Shown in pieces: positions 6,817 through 13,662 of a DNA stretch of 24,887 nucleotides. Source of the DNA: a virus. Position numbers and translations under genes: made by a program. The stretch is taken from IMG/VR virus record IMGVR_UViG_3300020474_000103, positions 1-24,887 of that record; one strand, written 5' to 3'. Under the pieces are notes generated by a model. That model saw only the letters and a program-made list of their open reading frames with translations, ran no database searches and was not told where the DNA came from. The stretch's first letter is position 1. Each line of letters begins with the position of its first letter.

Positions 6817-8709
6817 ATGGCAGATAAATCATTATTTGGTAGATTAAAAAAACTATTTAACACTCAAGTTGTAGTTCGTAGAATCGGTAAAGGTAGAACA
6901 CAAACTATTGACACTCAGAGATTACAATCTCAGGGTAACCTTAGAGGTTCTTCTTATTACGATAGATTTGGTAGATTACATACCACACGAAGACATTGGG
7001 AAACATACAATAATCAGTTTAACTACCACTCAAATAAATTAGAATTATATACAGATTATGAAGCGATGGATAAAGATTCAATCATCGCATCTGTATTAGA
7101 TATTTACTCAGATGAATGTACCCTTAAAAATGATATGGGTGACGTTTTAAGAATCAAGAGTAATGACGAAAATATAAAAAAGATATTACACAACCTTTTC
7201 TATGATGTACTAAACATTGAGTTTAACCTTTGGTCTTGGATTAGAGGTATGAACAAATATGGTGATTACTTCTTACACTTAGATATAGAAGAGGGAGTGG
7301 GTATTGTTAATGCTTCACCACTGTCGGCATATGAACTTGAAAGAGAGGAAGGATTCAATCCTGAGAATCCGTATGAGGTTAGATTTAAGTTAGGTGCAGC
7401 GGGAGCCGCACATGGTGTTGCAGCTAATAGACCTGATGACTACTTTGAGTTTTATCAAGTAGCACATTTTAGACTTATGGCAGACACAAACTTCTTACCA
7501 TATGGTCGTTCACTATTAGAAGGTGCAAGAAAGACTTGGAAACAATTAACTCTTATGGAAGACGCTATGATGATTCATAGAATTATGAGAGCACCTGAAA
7601 AGAGAATATTTAAAATTGATGTAGGTAACATTCCACCTAACGAAGTCGATAATCACATGAGAAGTATTATTGACCAAATGAAGAAAGTCCCTTACCTTGA
7701 CCAAAATACAGGTGATTACAATTTGAAGTTTAATCTTATGAATATGTTAGAAGATTACTACTTACCTGTAAGAGGTGGTCAAAGTGGTACTGAGATTGAT
7801 TCTTTACAAGGAATGGAGTTTGGTGGTATTGATGATATTGAATACCTAAGAAACAGAATGATGGCAGCACTTAAAGTTCCAAAAGCATTTATTGGATATG
7901 AAGAAGGTGTTGAAGGTAAAGCAACTCTTGCACAAGAAGATATTAGATTCGCAAGAACTGTTGAAAGATTACAAAAGATTATTCTTTCAGAATTAACTAA
8001 AATAGCAATTGTTCATTTATATTCACAAGGATATGAAAATGCAGACTTAGTTAACTTTGAATTAGAACTTACTAACCCATCTATTATATACGAACAAGAA
8101 AAAGCAAATCTTTGGTCTGAAAAAGTATCACTCGCAAGTGATATGAAAGATTTAAGAATGGTATCTCAAGAATGGGTATACAAAAACATCTTCAATATGT
8201 CTGATGATGAATGGAAGACTGAACAAGCTAAAGTTATCAGAGACCTTAAGTTAGGATTTAGACACGAACAAATAGAATCCGAAGGTAATGACCCTGTTAA
8301 GTCAGGTGAATCATTTGGAACACCACATGACCTTGCCACGATACAACAAAATGGTGATGGTGAAGAACAAGGTGATGGTGGATTCGGTGAAAACAAAGGT
8401 GGAGCACCTGAAGGTGGATTTGAAGGAGCGGGTAGACCAAAACATTCAGGTACATATAAAACTGATGATGACCCATTTGGTAGAGACCCACTCGGAAATA
8501 AATCAAATAGACCAAAAGCAAACTCTACATATAGTAAAAATAAGATGTCGCCACTTGCGTATGAAGAAAAACAAAGGATGGACGCATCTCTTTCAAAACT
8601 AAAGAGAAAAACTAAAAAAGTTATCTTAGAATCTTTGAAAGACGACACCCAAAGTAATGATGAGGGTGGACTGTTAGACGAGAAGAATTTAATAGATGAC
8701 ACGATTTAG
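6817..8709 (+). CDS. gp20: Portal protein, gp20-like
   Basis: Forms the dodecameric ring at the capsid vertex through which DNA enters and leaves. Family segments are clear: YNNQFNYHSNKLELYTDYEAM, PYGRSLLEGARKTWKQLTLMEDAMMIHRIMRAPE (clip/stem region), LDQNTGDYNLKFNLMNMLEDYYLPVRG and the crown-side RNRMMAALKVPKAFIGYEE with KATLAQEDIRFARTVERLQ. Length 630 aa exceeds T4 gp20 (524 aa), mainly through a Gly/Glu-rich, low-complexity C-terminal extension from about residue 485. That extension contains KKVILE605|S, a possible prohead-protease site that would trim the last 25 residues. It follows its own ATATTTATA motif. The identification is secure; the C-terminal trimming is inference. Confidence 0.94.
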   Translation: MADKSLFGRLKKLFNTQVVVRRIGKGRTQTIDTQRLQSQGNLRGSSYYDRFGRLHTTRRHWETYNNQFNYHSNKLELYTDYEAMDKDSIIASVLDIYSDECTLKNDMGDVLRIKSNDENIKKILHNLFYDVLNIEFNLWSWIRGMNKYGDYFLHLDIEEGVGIVNASPLSAYELEREEGFNPENPYEVRFKLGAAGAAHGVAANRPDDYFEFYQVAHFRLMADTNFLPYGRSLLEGARKTWKQLTLMEDAMMIHRIMRAPEKRIFKIDVGNIPPNEVDNHMRSIIDQMKKVPYLDQNTGDYNLKFNLMNMLEDYYLPVRGGQSGTEIDSLQGMEFGGIDDIEYLRNRMMAALKVPKAFIGYEEGVEGKATLAQEDIRFARTVERLQKIILSELTKIAIVHLYSQGYENADLVNFELELTNPSIIYEQEKANLWSEKVSLASDMKDLRMVSQEWVYKNIFNMSDDEWKTEQAKVIRDLKLGFRHEQIESEGNDPVKSGESFGTPHDLATIQQNGDGEEQGDGGFGENKGGAPEGGFEGAGRPKHSGTYKTDDDPFGRDPLGNKSNRPKANSTYSKNKMSPLAYEEKQRMDASLSKLKRKTKKVILESLKDDTQSNDEGGLLDEKNLIDDTI

Positions 8710-8720
8710 ATTATTTTTAG

Positions 8721-8729
8721 ATATTTATA
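8721..8729 (+). promoter_or_regulatory. ATATTTATA motif before the 278-aa gene
   Basis: Exact copy in the 49-base gap after the portal gene, 29 bases before the ATG at 8759. It would start a unit running through the protease and internal-protein genes to 11952, where spacing is tight and no further motif is seen. Confidence 0.55.
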
Positions 8730-8758
8730 TTGTAGTTGTTAGTAATTAAGGTAGAAAA

Positions 8759-9595
8759 ATGGGAAAATTAAAACATAGTAAATTTAAGAATACGGGGATT
8801 CTGTTTGAGTTATTAGTCAGACAAATCGCCTCTGACACTTTGTCGGATAACACTTGCTATGCAACTAAGATTATACAAAACCACTTTAGAAAAAGTTCTC
8901 AATTAGCAAGAGAACTTAAGTTATATCAATCACTTACAAAAGAAAACTTTGATTCTCAGTATAAAGCTCAAGAGTTTTTAAATATTATTTTAAAAGAAAG
9001 AGCTAAATTAAATGAAAGTGTACTTAGAAGAGAAAAGTATAACTTAATAAAGTCTATAAAAGATTCATATATTATAGAAGACTTTTTTAAATATAGAGTT
9101 AGTAATTATAGAGAAATGGCATCAGCGTACAAATTATTTGAAAACGTAGAGTCAGTATCTCCTAAAGAATATGTAGATTGTAAAAATACGATATTTGAAG
9201 CAATAACTACAGATAAAGTTGTAATCAAAGAAGAAGTTGTAAGTGAAGAATATTCTAAACAACCAAAAGAAGTTAGACTATTAGCATATAAATTTTTAGT
9301 AGATTCATTTAACTCTAAGTATTCAGGTTTAAGTGAATCACAAAAACTTATTTTAAAAAATTATATCAATAACATTGATAATTCAGATAAATTAAGAAAG
9401 TTTGTAGTTTCAGAAGTTGCAAAACTTAGAAGAGAACTAAAGTCAATTAAAATCTCAGATAAGGTTACTAAAATAAAATTAAATGAAACTGTAAATTTAA
9501 TTAGTGAACTTACTAAAAATAAAGTAATTAATGAAAATCAAATCCTCGCACTTTTAAGATATCATCAATTACTTCAAGAGTTAAGGAGAAAATAA
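8759..9595 (+). CDS. Conserved-looking head-cluster protein between portal and protease, 278 aa
   Basis: No enzyme motif is recognised. The N-terminus (GKLKHSKFKNTGILFELL) is of a type I recall next to portal genes in marine T4-like phages. The rest is almost all helical, Lys/Glu-rich and Cys-poor, with a gap-free coiled appearance between residues 60-120 and 190-275. One candidate protease site, KLNE86|S, is present. In T4 the genes between portal and protease (67 and 68) encode prohead core proteins, so a core or assembly role is a reasonable guess from position. The stop overlaps the next start by one base (TAATG), pointing to translational coupling. An AAGGAG sequence just before its stop serves the next gene. 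Confidence 0.65.
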   Translation: MGKLKHSKFKNTGILFELLVRQIASDTLSDNTCYATKIIQNHFRKSSQLARELKLYQSLTKENFDSQYKAQEFLNIILKERAKLNESVLRREKYNLIKSIKDSYIIEDFFKYRVSNYREMASAYKLFENVESVSPKEYVDCKNTIFEAITTDKVVIKEEVVSEEYSKQPKEVRLLAYKFLVDSFNSKYSGLSESQKLILKNYINNIDNSDKLRKFVVSEVAKLRRELKSIKISDKVTKIKLNETVNLISELTKNKVINENQILALLRYHQLLQELRRK

Positions 9596-10140
9596 TGTCT
9601 AAATTTTTACTTGAACAACTCGATAAAAAATTTACAGAGTTAGAAGAAAAGAAAACTGTCTTACTTGGACAAGATGAAGAAGAAGAGACTAAAGAAGAAG
9701 CAAACGTTACAGGTAATTTAGATGGTGGAGCAGGTCCACCAAAAACTCCTTACGCATTTGCCAAGTCAGAAGATGATATGGACGATGAACATATAGAAGT
9801 TCTTGGATACAAAAAATCAAAGAAGACAAATAAGAATATCAAAAAGATGGAATCTGTTGAATCCAAGTTAGAAGAGAAATTAGAAAACTTGATTGAAGCA
9901 AGTTACCGTGATTATAAAAAAGATGAGTCAATGAAAGCTCATCAAAAAGTAAACAACTCAATCAAAGAGATTAACAGATTGATGTGGGAAATTACCAAGA
10001 TTGTAAATCAAAATTCAAAGTTAAAAAACGAAATGGGTGTATCTAATGAACAGTATTGGAAATCTACAACAAAAAGATTTGGAAAGATTTCTGAAAGAAT
10101 GTTAAAAGTAGCACGTAAGTTAAGAGAATTGAGTTCGTAA
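9595..10140 (+). CDS. Head-cluster protein, acidic N-half and coiled C-half, 181 aa
   Basis: Function unknown. Residues 14-40 are strongly acidic (DEEEETKEE), residues 42-62 are a Gly/Pro linker (GNLDGGAGPPKTPYAF), and residues 85-180 are a basic helical segment likely to form a coiled coil. ENLIE101|A matches the gp21-type cleavage consensus well and would separate the acidic half from the helical half. Start overlaps the previous stop (TAATG) behind AAGGAG. Its place between portal and protease, together with the acidic composition and cleavage site, fits a prohead core protein such as T4 gp67 or gp68, but sequence likeness is too weak to name it. Confidence 0.65.
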   Translation: MSKFLLEQLDKKFTELEEKKTVLLGQDEEEETKEEANVTGNLDGGAGPPKTPYAFAKSEDDMDDEHIEVLGYKKSKKTNKNIKKMESVESKLEEKLENLIEASYRDYKKDESMKAHQKVNNSIKEINRLMWEITKIVNQNSKLKNEMGVSNEQYWKSTTKRFGKISERMLKVARKLRELSS

Positions 10141-10141
10141 T

Positions 10142-10291
10142 ATGTCTTGTGGATGTAATGAAAATAAAAAGATGACCTTGAAAGAGGAGTTGGAAGTAAG
10201 TGATATCCAACAAATCAGAAAACTAATTCGACATGAATTAGCAAGAGTATTCTTTGATTTATATCGTAAGAAAAAAACATGGGAAGGTTAG
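10142..10291 (+). CDS. Small head-cluster protein, 49 aa
   Basis: A short gene packed between two others: it begins one base after the previous stop and its TAG directly abuts the protease ATG, which argues that it is real. It opens with a Cys-rich stub (MSCGCNENKK) and continues as one amphipathic helix (IRKLIRHELARVFFDLYRKK) ending in TWEG. The helix is of a type I recall as tiny conserved proteins beside the protease gene in marine T4-like phages. By size and place it could be the counterpart of T4 gp67 or gp68, small prohead core proteins. Function is not shown. Confidence 0.65.
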   Translation: MSCGCNENKKMTLKEELEVSDIQQIRKLIRHELARVFFDLYRKKKTWEG

Positions 10292-10924
10292 ATGAAACAA
10301 CTATTAATTGATACAATGTTATTTGAAGTAACTCCTACTATGTTAAAAGAGTCTAAGGACAAATATGGTAGATTTATGGTAAAGGGTGTTTTACAAAGAG
10401 CAAACGCTAAAAACCAAAATGGTAGAGTATACCCAAAGGATATTCTAAAAAGAGAAGTTACCAAGTACATGGGTAGAGAAGTAAAAGAGAATAGAGCATA
10501 TGGTGAACTTGACCACCCTGAATCATCAGTTGTTGAATTGAAAAATACATCTCATATCGTAAGAGATGTTTATTGGAGAGGTGATGATGTTATGGGTACA
10601 GTTGAAATCCTTAACACTCCAACAGGAAAAATATTACAAGAAATAATAAACGCTAAATGTACAGTTGGTATTTCATCAAGAGGAATGGGTTCTGTAAAAC
10701 AAATCAGTGAAGATGGTACAGTAGCAGTAGAACAAGACTTTGAATTGATTTGTTGGGACTTTGTATCTAACCCATCAACACATGGAGCATTTATGTCACC
10801 AAGGAATGAAGGTGTAATAAATGAAGGGATTAGCAAAAAACAAGATACTTATAGATATAATAAAGCACAAAACATTATGAGAGATATTATCTGCGAAGTT
10901 GGTGGATATTGTGAATGTTTTTAG
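10292..10924 (+). CDS. gp21: Prohead core protease, gp21-like
   Basis: Serine protease that matures the prohead by cutting scaffold, capsid and internal proteins. Family marks are RANAKNQNGRVYPKDIL, the catalytic His in GELDHPESS (H75) and the catalytic Ser in VGISSRGMGS (S128/S129), then DFELICWDFVSNPSTHGAFM. Length (210 aa) is close to T4 gp21. GVINE178|G near the C-terminus matches its own cleavage consensus and is probably a self-processing site, as known for T4 gp21. The ATG immediately follows the TAG of the 49-aa gene, so the two are likely coupled. The many xNE|(A/G/S) sites elsewhere in this window are the predicted substrates. Assignment is secure. Confidence 0.93.
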   Translation: MKQLLIDTMLFEVTPTMLKESKDKYGRFMVKGVLQRANAKNQNGRVYPKDILKREVTKYMGREVKENRAYGELDHPESSVVELKNTSHIVRDVYWRGDDVMGTVEILNTPTGKILQEIINAKCTVGISSRGMGSVKQISEDGTVAVEQDFELICWDFVSNPSTHGAFMSPRNEGVINEGISKKQDTYRYNKAQNIMRDIICEVGGYCECF

Positions 10925-10937
10925 ATAGGGATTAATT

Positions 10938-11510
10938 ATGAAATTAAAAAACTTACTTAACGAATCAACTAAATCTTATAAAAGGTTGAATATCGGTGAA
11001 GAAGAACAAGAAAAGAAAATGACTTCTGAAGAAAAAAGAGCGTTTCTTGAAGCAGTATCTGCATATAAAAAATTTGGTGAAACAATTTATCGTAATGGTG
11101 ACCTTATGGAAACATATACAGCCATTAAAGGTATTGTTGAAAACGCAAACAAAGTAACACTTGAAGAGACAGGTGATTGGTTTGATAGAGTTACAGTAAA
11201 TAGACACATGAAATCTATGAACGAATCTTTCAAAGTTTTCCAAAAGACTTTAACAGAAGTTCATACCCTACAACAAAGATTGGAGTCCACTTATGATGAA
11301 ATCGGTGAAGTACTTTCAAAGTATTATGAAATTAAAGAAGGAAATGAATTCGGTGCTGCAAGAGCTAAAGCAATCGCTCAAGGAAAAGATGAATTTGAAG
11401 TAGACGGAAAGAAATATCCTGTAAAGTCAGTTGACAAAGATGATAAAGAAAACGCAAAAGAATTTACAAATGAATCTAAATCAATGAAATTAAAGGACCT
11501 AATAAAATGA
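10938..11510 (+). CDS. Putative internal head protein with capsid-targeting-like leader, 190 aa
   Basis: The first nine residues, MKLKNLLNE|S, look like a T4 capsid-targeting sequence: a short Lys/Leu leader that ends in a prohead-protease site, as in the T4 internal proteins. The middle is helical. Near the C-terminus GAARAKAIAQGKDEFEVDGK followed by KYPVKSV is a small domain I recall from several T4-like phage structural proteins. The last eight residues, MKLKDLIK, are a second copy of the leader motif, preceded by FTNE|S, giving a leader-like piece at both ends. The stop overlaps the next ATG by four bases (ATGA). Packaging inside the head is inferred from the leader and from its place right after the protease. 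Confidence 0.65.
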   Translation: MKLKNLLNESTKSYKRLNIGEEEQEKKMTSEEKRAFLEAVSAYKKFGETIYRNGDLMETYTAIKGIVENANKVTLEETGDWFDRVTVNRHMKSMNESFKVFQKTLTEVHTLQQRLESTYDEIGEVLSKYYEIKEGNEFGAARAKAIAQGKDEFEVDGKKYPVKSVDKDDKENAKEFTNESKSMKLKDLIK

Positions 11511-11794
11511 TTAAATTAAAAGAACTAATTAACGAATCGTTTGGTGTAGGTCAACTACCATCTGAAAAACTAATGAAGATGAAAGTATCAGCTAAAGATA
11601 TGATGGATTCAGTTAATCCTAAATCAGTCAAAAGTGAAACTAAAGTAAATGAAGGATACTCTACTGAAGAAAAAAGAATCGTAATGATGGCAGTTAGAAA
11701 GATTGCTAAATATATGAACAGAGACCTTAAAACTGCATTAGGTTATGTAATCGGTGCAGCAGAAGAACTTAAAAGAAGTGGTAAGGTAAAGTAA
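11507..11794 (+). CDS. Second putative internal head protein, 95 aa
   Basis: The leader MIKLKELINE10|S closely resembles that of the preceding gene and again ends in a protease-type site. A second site, KVNE49|G, divides the rest into a short linker and a compact basic helical domain (residues 50-95). It overlaps the preceding gene by ATGA and its own stop overlaps the next ATG by one base, so three genes are translated as a coupled series. A packaged DNA-binding peptide is plausible because the mature C-terminal part is strongly basic; no family is recognised. Confidence 0.62.
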   Translation: MIKLKELINESFGVGQLPSEKLMKMKVSAKDMMDSVNPKSVKSETKVNEGYSTEEKRIVMMAVRKIAKYMNRDLKTALGYVIGAAEELKRSGKVK

Positions 11795-11952
11795 TGGACA
11801 AAGCAGAAATCCTACAAGACATATCAGTAGACCTTTCTTTCATGTATAAGAAAGCACTTAAGAACATAAATAAGTTAGACCCTAAGACAAAAAAAGAATT
11901 TGCAAAAGCATTTGTTGAGTTCAAAGAAAAAGTTGATGATTTATCATCATAA
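11794..11952 (+). CDS. Small helical protein, 52 aa
   Basis: A short gene whose ATG overlaps the previous stop (TAATG). It reads as one or two helices (MDKAEILQDISVDLSFMYKK, then DPKTKKEFAKAF). No motif is recognised and no protease site is present. The coupled start and the dense packing support it as real. It is the last gene before the bS21 leader, so it ends the protease/internal-protein unit. Confidence 0.55.
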   Translation: MDKAEILQDISVDLSFMYKKALKNINKLDPKTKKEFAKAFVEFKEKVDDLSS

Positions 11953-11975
11953 ATAATTTCATTAAATTTATTTTC

Positions 11976-11984
11976 ATATTTATA
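11976..11984 (+). promoter_or_regulatory. ATATTTATA motif before bS21
   Basis: Exact copy 38 bases before the bS21 ATG and one base ahead of a 9-bp hairpin. This is the only motif copy that is followed so closely by a terminator-like structure. Confidence 0.55.
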
Positions 11985-11985
11985 G

Positions 11986-12008
11986 ATACCTATCCAATTG
12001 ATAGGTAT
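11986..12008 (+). terminator. 9-bp hairpin with T-rich tail in the bS21 leader
   Basis: ATACCTATC, loop CAATT, GATAGGTAT forms a perfect 9-bp stem followed by TTTAATTTTTAT. It has the form of an intrinsic terminator for the protease/internal-protein unit. Because it lies between the ATATTTATA motif and the bS21 start, it could also be a leader attenuator of the bS21 message. No Shine-Dalgarno sequence lies between it and the ATG at 12023. Confidence 0.6.
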
Positions 12009-12022
12009 TTTAATTTTTATAT

Positions 12023-12271
12023 ATGTCAAAAAGATTCAAAAAAGTAAGAAGAGAGGCCATGATTGTACCTGGCCGTTTTAGAGCAGCAAAAGTGGTGAAT
12101 GGAAATATCGAAGCAGCACTTAGATTTTTTAAAAGACAAATGAAAGATTCAGATGTTTTACAAGAAGTTAGAGATAGACAAGAGTTCATAAAACCCTCAG
12201 CTGTAAAAAGAAGACAAAAACAACAAGCAATCAGAAAAGAATACATTAGACGGTTAAGAGAAGAAAATTAA
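12023..12271 (+). CDS. rpsU: Phage-encoded small ribosomal subunit protein bS21
   Basis: Residues 25-82 match bS21: NIEAALRFFKRQMKDSDVLQ, then EVRDRQEFIKPSAVKRRQKQ and a basic C-terminal helix (AIRKEYIRRLREE). The RQ-F-KPS step and the Tyr near the C-terminus are like the Bacteroidota form. An N-terminal extension of about 22 basic residues precedes the usual start; an internal ATG at 12059 is an alternative start. bS21 sits beside the anti-Shine-Dalgarno end of 16S rRNA, and phage copies are known from marine and other phages. It lies between internal head proteins and the scaffold, so it is expected late. It lacks an evident Shine-Dalgarno sequence, although many neighbouring phage genes have strong ones. 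Swapping onto host ribosomes to favour late phage messages is inference. Confidence 0.9.
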   Translation: MSKRFKKVRREAMIVPGRFRAAKVVNGNIEAALRFFKRQMKDSDVLQEVRDRQEFIKPSAVKRRQKQQAIRKEYIRRLREEN

Positions 12272-12306
12272 ATGGTAAACACTTTATCGTTTTCAAAACT
12301 TCTACC

Positions 12307-12315
12307 ATATTTATT
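12307..12315 (+). promoter_or_regulatory. ATATTTATT, near-match to the intergenic motif, before the scaffold gene
   Basis: One base differs from the ATATTTATA motif, in the 153-base gap before the scaffold gene. It lies 11 bases before the first of three leader hairpins. Because scaffold and capsid are the most heavily made late proteins, a promoter is expected somewhere in this gap. Confidence 0.35.
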
Positions 12316-12326
12316 ACCGACTAAAT

Positions 12327-12393
12327 AACACACCCCAATGTGTGTTCACACTAAATAATAGTAAAATCACTATTAAGATTCCAAATAATCTTA
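12327..12393 (+). other. Three consecutive 7-bp/6-nt hairpins in the scaffold leader
   Basis: Three inverted repeats of identical geometry (7-bp stem, 6-nt loop, 20 nt each) lie end to end. They are AACACAC/GTGTGTT at 12327-12346, TAATAGT/ACTATTA at 12356-12375 and TAAGATT/AATCTTA at 12374-12393; the last two share two bases, so they may be alternatives. The word ACTAAATAA occurs at 12320-12328 and again at 12350-12358, the second just before hairpin two. A strong AAGGAG ribosome site follows at 12412. None has a T-run, so they are not terminators. They may stabilise the scaffold/capsid message or bind a regulator. Confidence 0.5.
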
Positions 12394-12424
12394 CTATCCA
12401 AAAATTTAATTAAGGAGAAACAGT

Positions 12425-13639
12425 ATGGCTAAATCTGATTTATTAAAAGAGGCTATCGCTGACGCAAAAGCAGTAAAAGAAACTGCATTAGCAAACGCAA
12501 AGATGGCTTTAGAAGAAGCCTTCACTCCAAAACTTCAATCAATGTTATCTCATAAGATTGCAGAAGAATTAGAAGAAGAAGATGAAATGTCTGAAGAAGA
12601 GGAAAACTCAAATGAAACGTATGAAACGTATCATAACGAAGAGGAAGAATCTAATGAAGATATGAAATCTGAAGAAGAAGATTCTGTATCTGAAGAAGAT
12701 GAAATGAAATCTGAAGAAGATGAAATGAAGTCTGAAGAAGACGAAATGAAATCTGAAGAAGACGAAATGAAATCTGAAGAAGATGAAATGAAATCTGAAG
12801 AGGAAGAAGTAGAAGAAGAATTAGATTCAGAAGAGGAAGACAAAGTAAAAGACATCGTAGACGATGAAATGGATTCTCACGAAGACGAAATGCATGACGA
12901 AGAAAAAGAAGAAGGTCCTGCAGACGAAAACGTAGAAGAAAATGAACTCGAAGAAGATGAACTTGACTTAGAATCTGTAATCGCTGAATTAGAAGCTTCA
13001 CTTACTGAAGAAGAAGACGTTGATGAAAATGAAGTTGACGAGGAAGAAGAAGTAAAAGAAGAATTAGACTCATCTGATATTGGTGATGGCGAAAACGCTG
13101 AACCATCTGATGACGCAGCCGATTCATCTGACATTGAAAACGATGACGAGTTAAACATTGATGAAATCATTGAAACTCTAAAAGAAATGGCAGACGATAA
13201 GGTTGAAGAAGAAGAATCAGAAGAAGAAGAAGTATCTGAAGAAGATATGAAGGATGAAGAAATGGACCCAAACAAGAACGAAGAAGAGTTGGAAGAAGCT
13301 TACAAGACTATCGAGTCTTTAAGAAACACTATCAACGAAGTTAACTTGTTAAACGCGAAATTACTTTATACTAATAAATTATTCAGAACTTTTGACTTGA
13401 ACGAGTCACAAAAAGTAAAAGTTATCGAGAATTTTGATAGAGCAGGAAACTTAAGAGAAGTTAAACTTGTATTTGCTACATTAGGTGAAAACTTAAACGT
13501 TGCAAGAAAAAAGAAAACTGTGGTTAAAGAAGGAAGTGCTTCAAAACCAACTAAGAGTTCGGCTCCAAAAAAATCAATAATCTCAGAAGGTAACGAGGTT
13601 GCTGACAGATTTAAGAAGTTAGCAGGTTTAATAAAATAA
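12425..13639 (+). CDS. gp22: Prohead scaffold (core) protein, gp22-like
   Basis: Forms the internal core on which the prohead shell is built and is then degraded by the protease. Identification rests on position directly before the capsid gene, extreme Glu/Asp content, a helical N-terminus (DLLKEAIADAKAVKETALAN), and a C-terminal helix region (TIESLRNTINEVNLLNAKLL, residues 290-320) ending in RFKKLAGLIK. Residues 89-123 are five exact SEEDEMK heptads. Sites VVKE369|G and IISE388|G fit the protease consensus and would release the basic C-terminal peptides. Length 404 aa exceeds T4 gp22 (269 aa), the extra being the acidic middle. A strong AAGGAG site and three leader hairpins precede it. Confidence 0.85.
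   Translation: MAKSDLLKEAIADAKAVKETALANAKMALEEAFTPKLQSMLSHKIAEELEEEDEMSEEEENSNETYETYHNEEEESNEDMKSEEEDSVSEEDEMKSEEDEMKSEEDEMKSEEDEMKSEEDEMKSEEEEVEEELDSEEEDKVKDIVDDEMDSHEDEMHDEEKEEGPADENVEENELEEDELDLESVIAELEASLTEEEDVDENEVDEEEEVKEELDSSDIGDGENAEPSDDAADSSDIENDDELNIDEIIETLKEMADDKVEEEESEEEEVSEEDMKDEEMDPNKNEEELEEAYKTIESLRNTINEVNLLNAKLLYTNKLFRTFDLNESQKVKVIENFDRAGNLREVKLVFATLGENLNVARKKKTVVKEGSASKPTKSSAPKKSIISEGNEVADRFKKLAGLIK
12689..12793 (+). repeat. Tandem 21-bp repeats encoding SEEDEMK x5
   Basis: Five in-frame copies of a 21-bp unit (tct gaa gaa gat gaa atg aaa with synonymous changes gac/gat and aag/aaa), preceded and followed by decayed copies (SEEEDSV, SEEEEVE). The synonymous differences show the copies are not all fresh, but the peptide is kept identical. 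Copy number is likely to vary between related phages. Confidence 0.85.
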
Positions 13640-13662
13640 TTTAAAATAGAAGGAAAAGTAAA

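Noticed and set aside
8288-8602. Second + frame of 104 codons overlapping the portal 3' end
   Set aside because: It is an alternate-frame shadow of the low-complexity portal tail; the portal frame continues through it.
12272-12328. 18-codon ORF right after bS21, overlapping the first leader hairpin
   Set aside because: It is too short and lacks a ribosome site; it could be a leader peptide but nothing beyond the open frame supports it.
12651-13275. Long reading frames on the minus strand opposite the scaffold gene
   Set aside because: They are Ser/Leu-rich mirrors of Glu-rich repeats and have no independent ribosome sites or family likeness.
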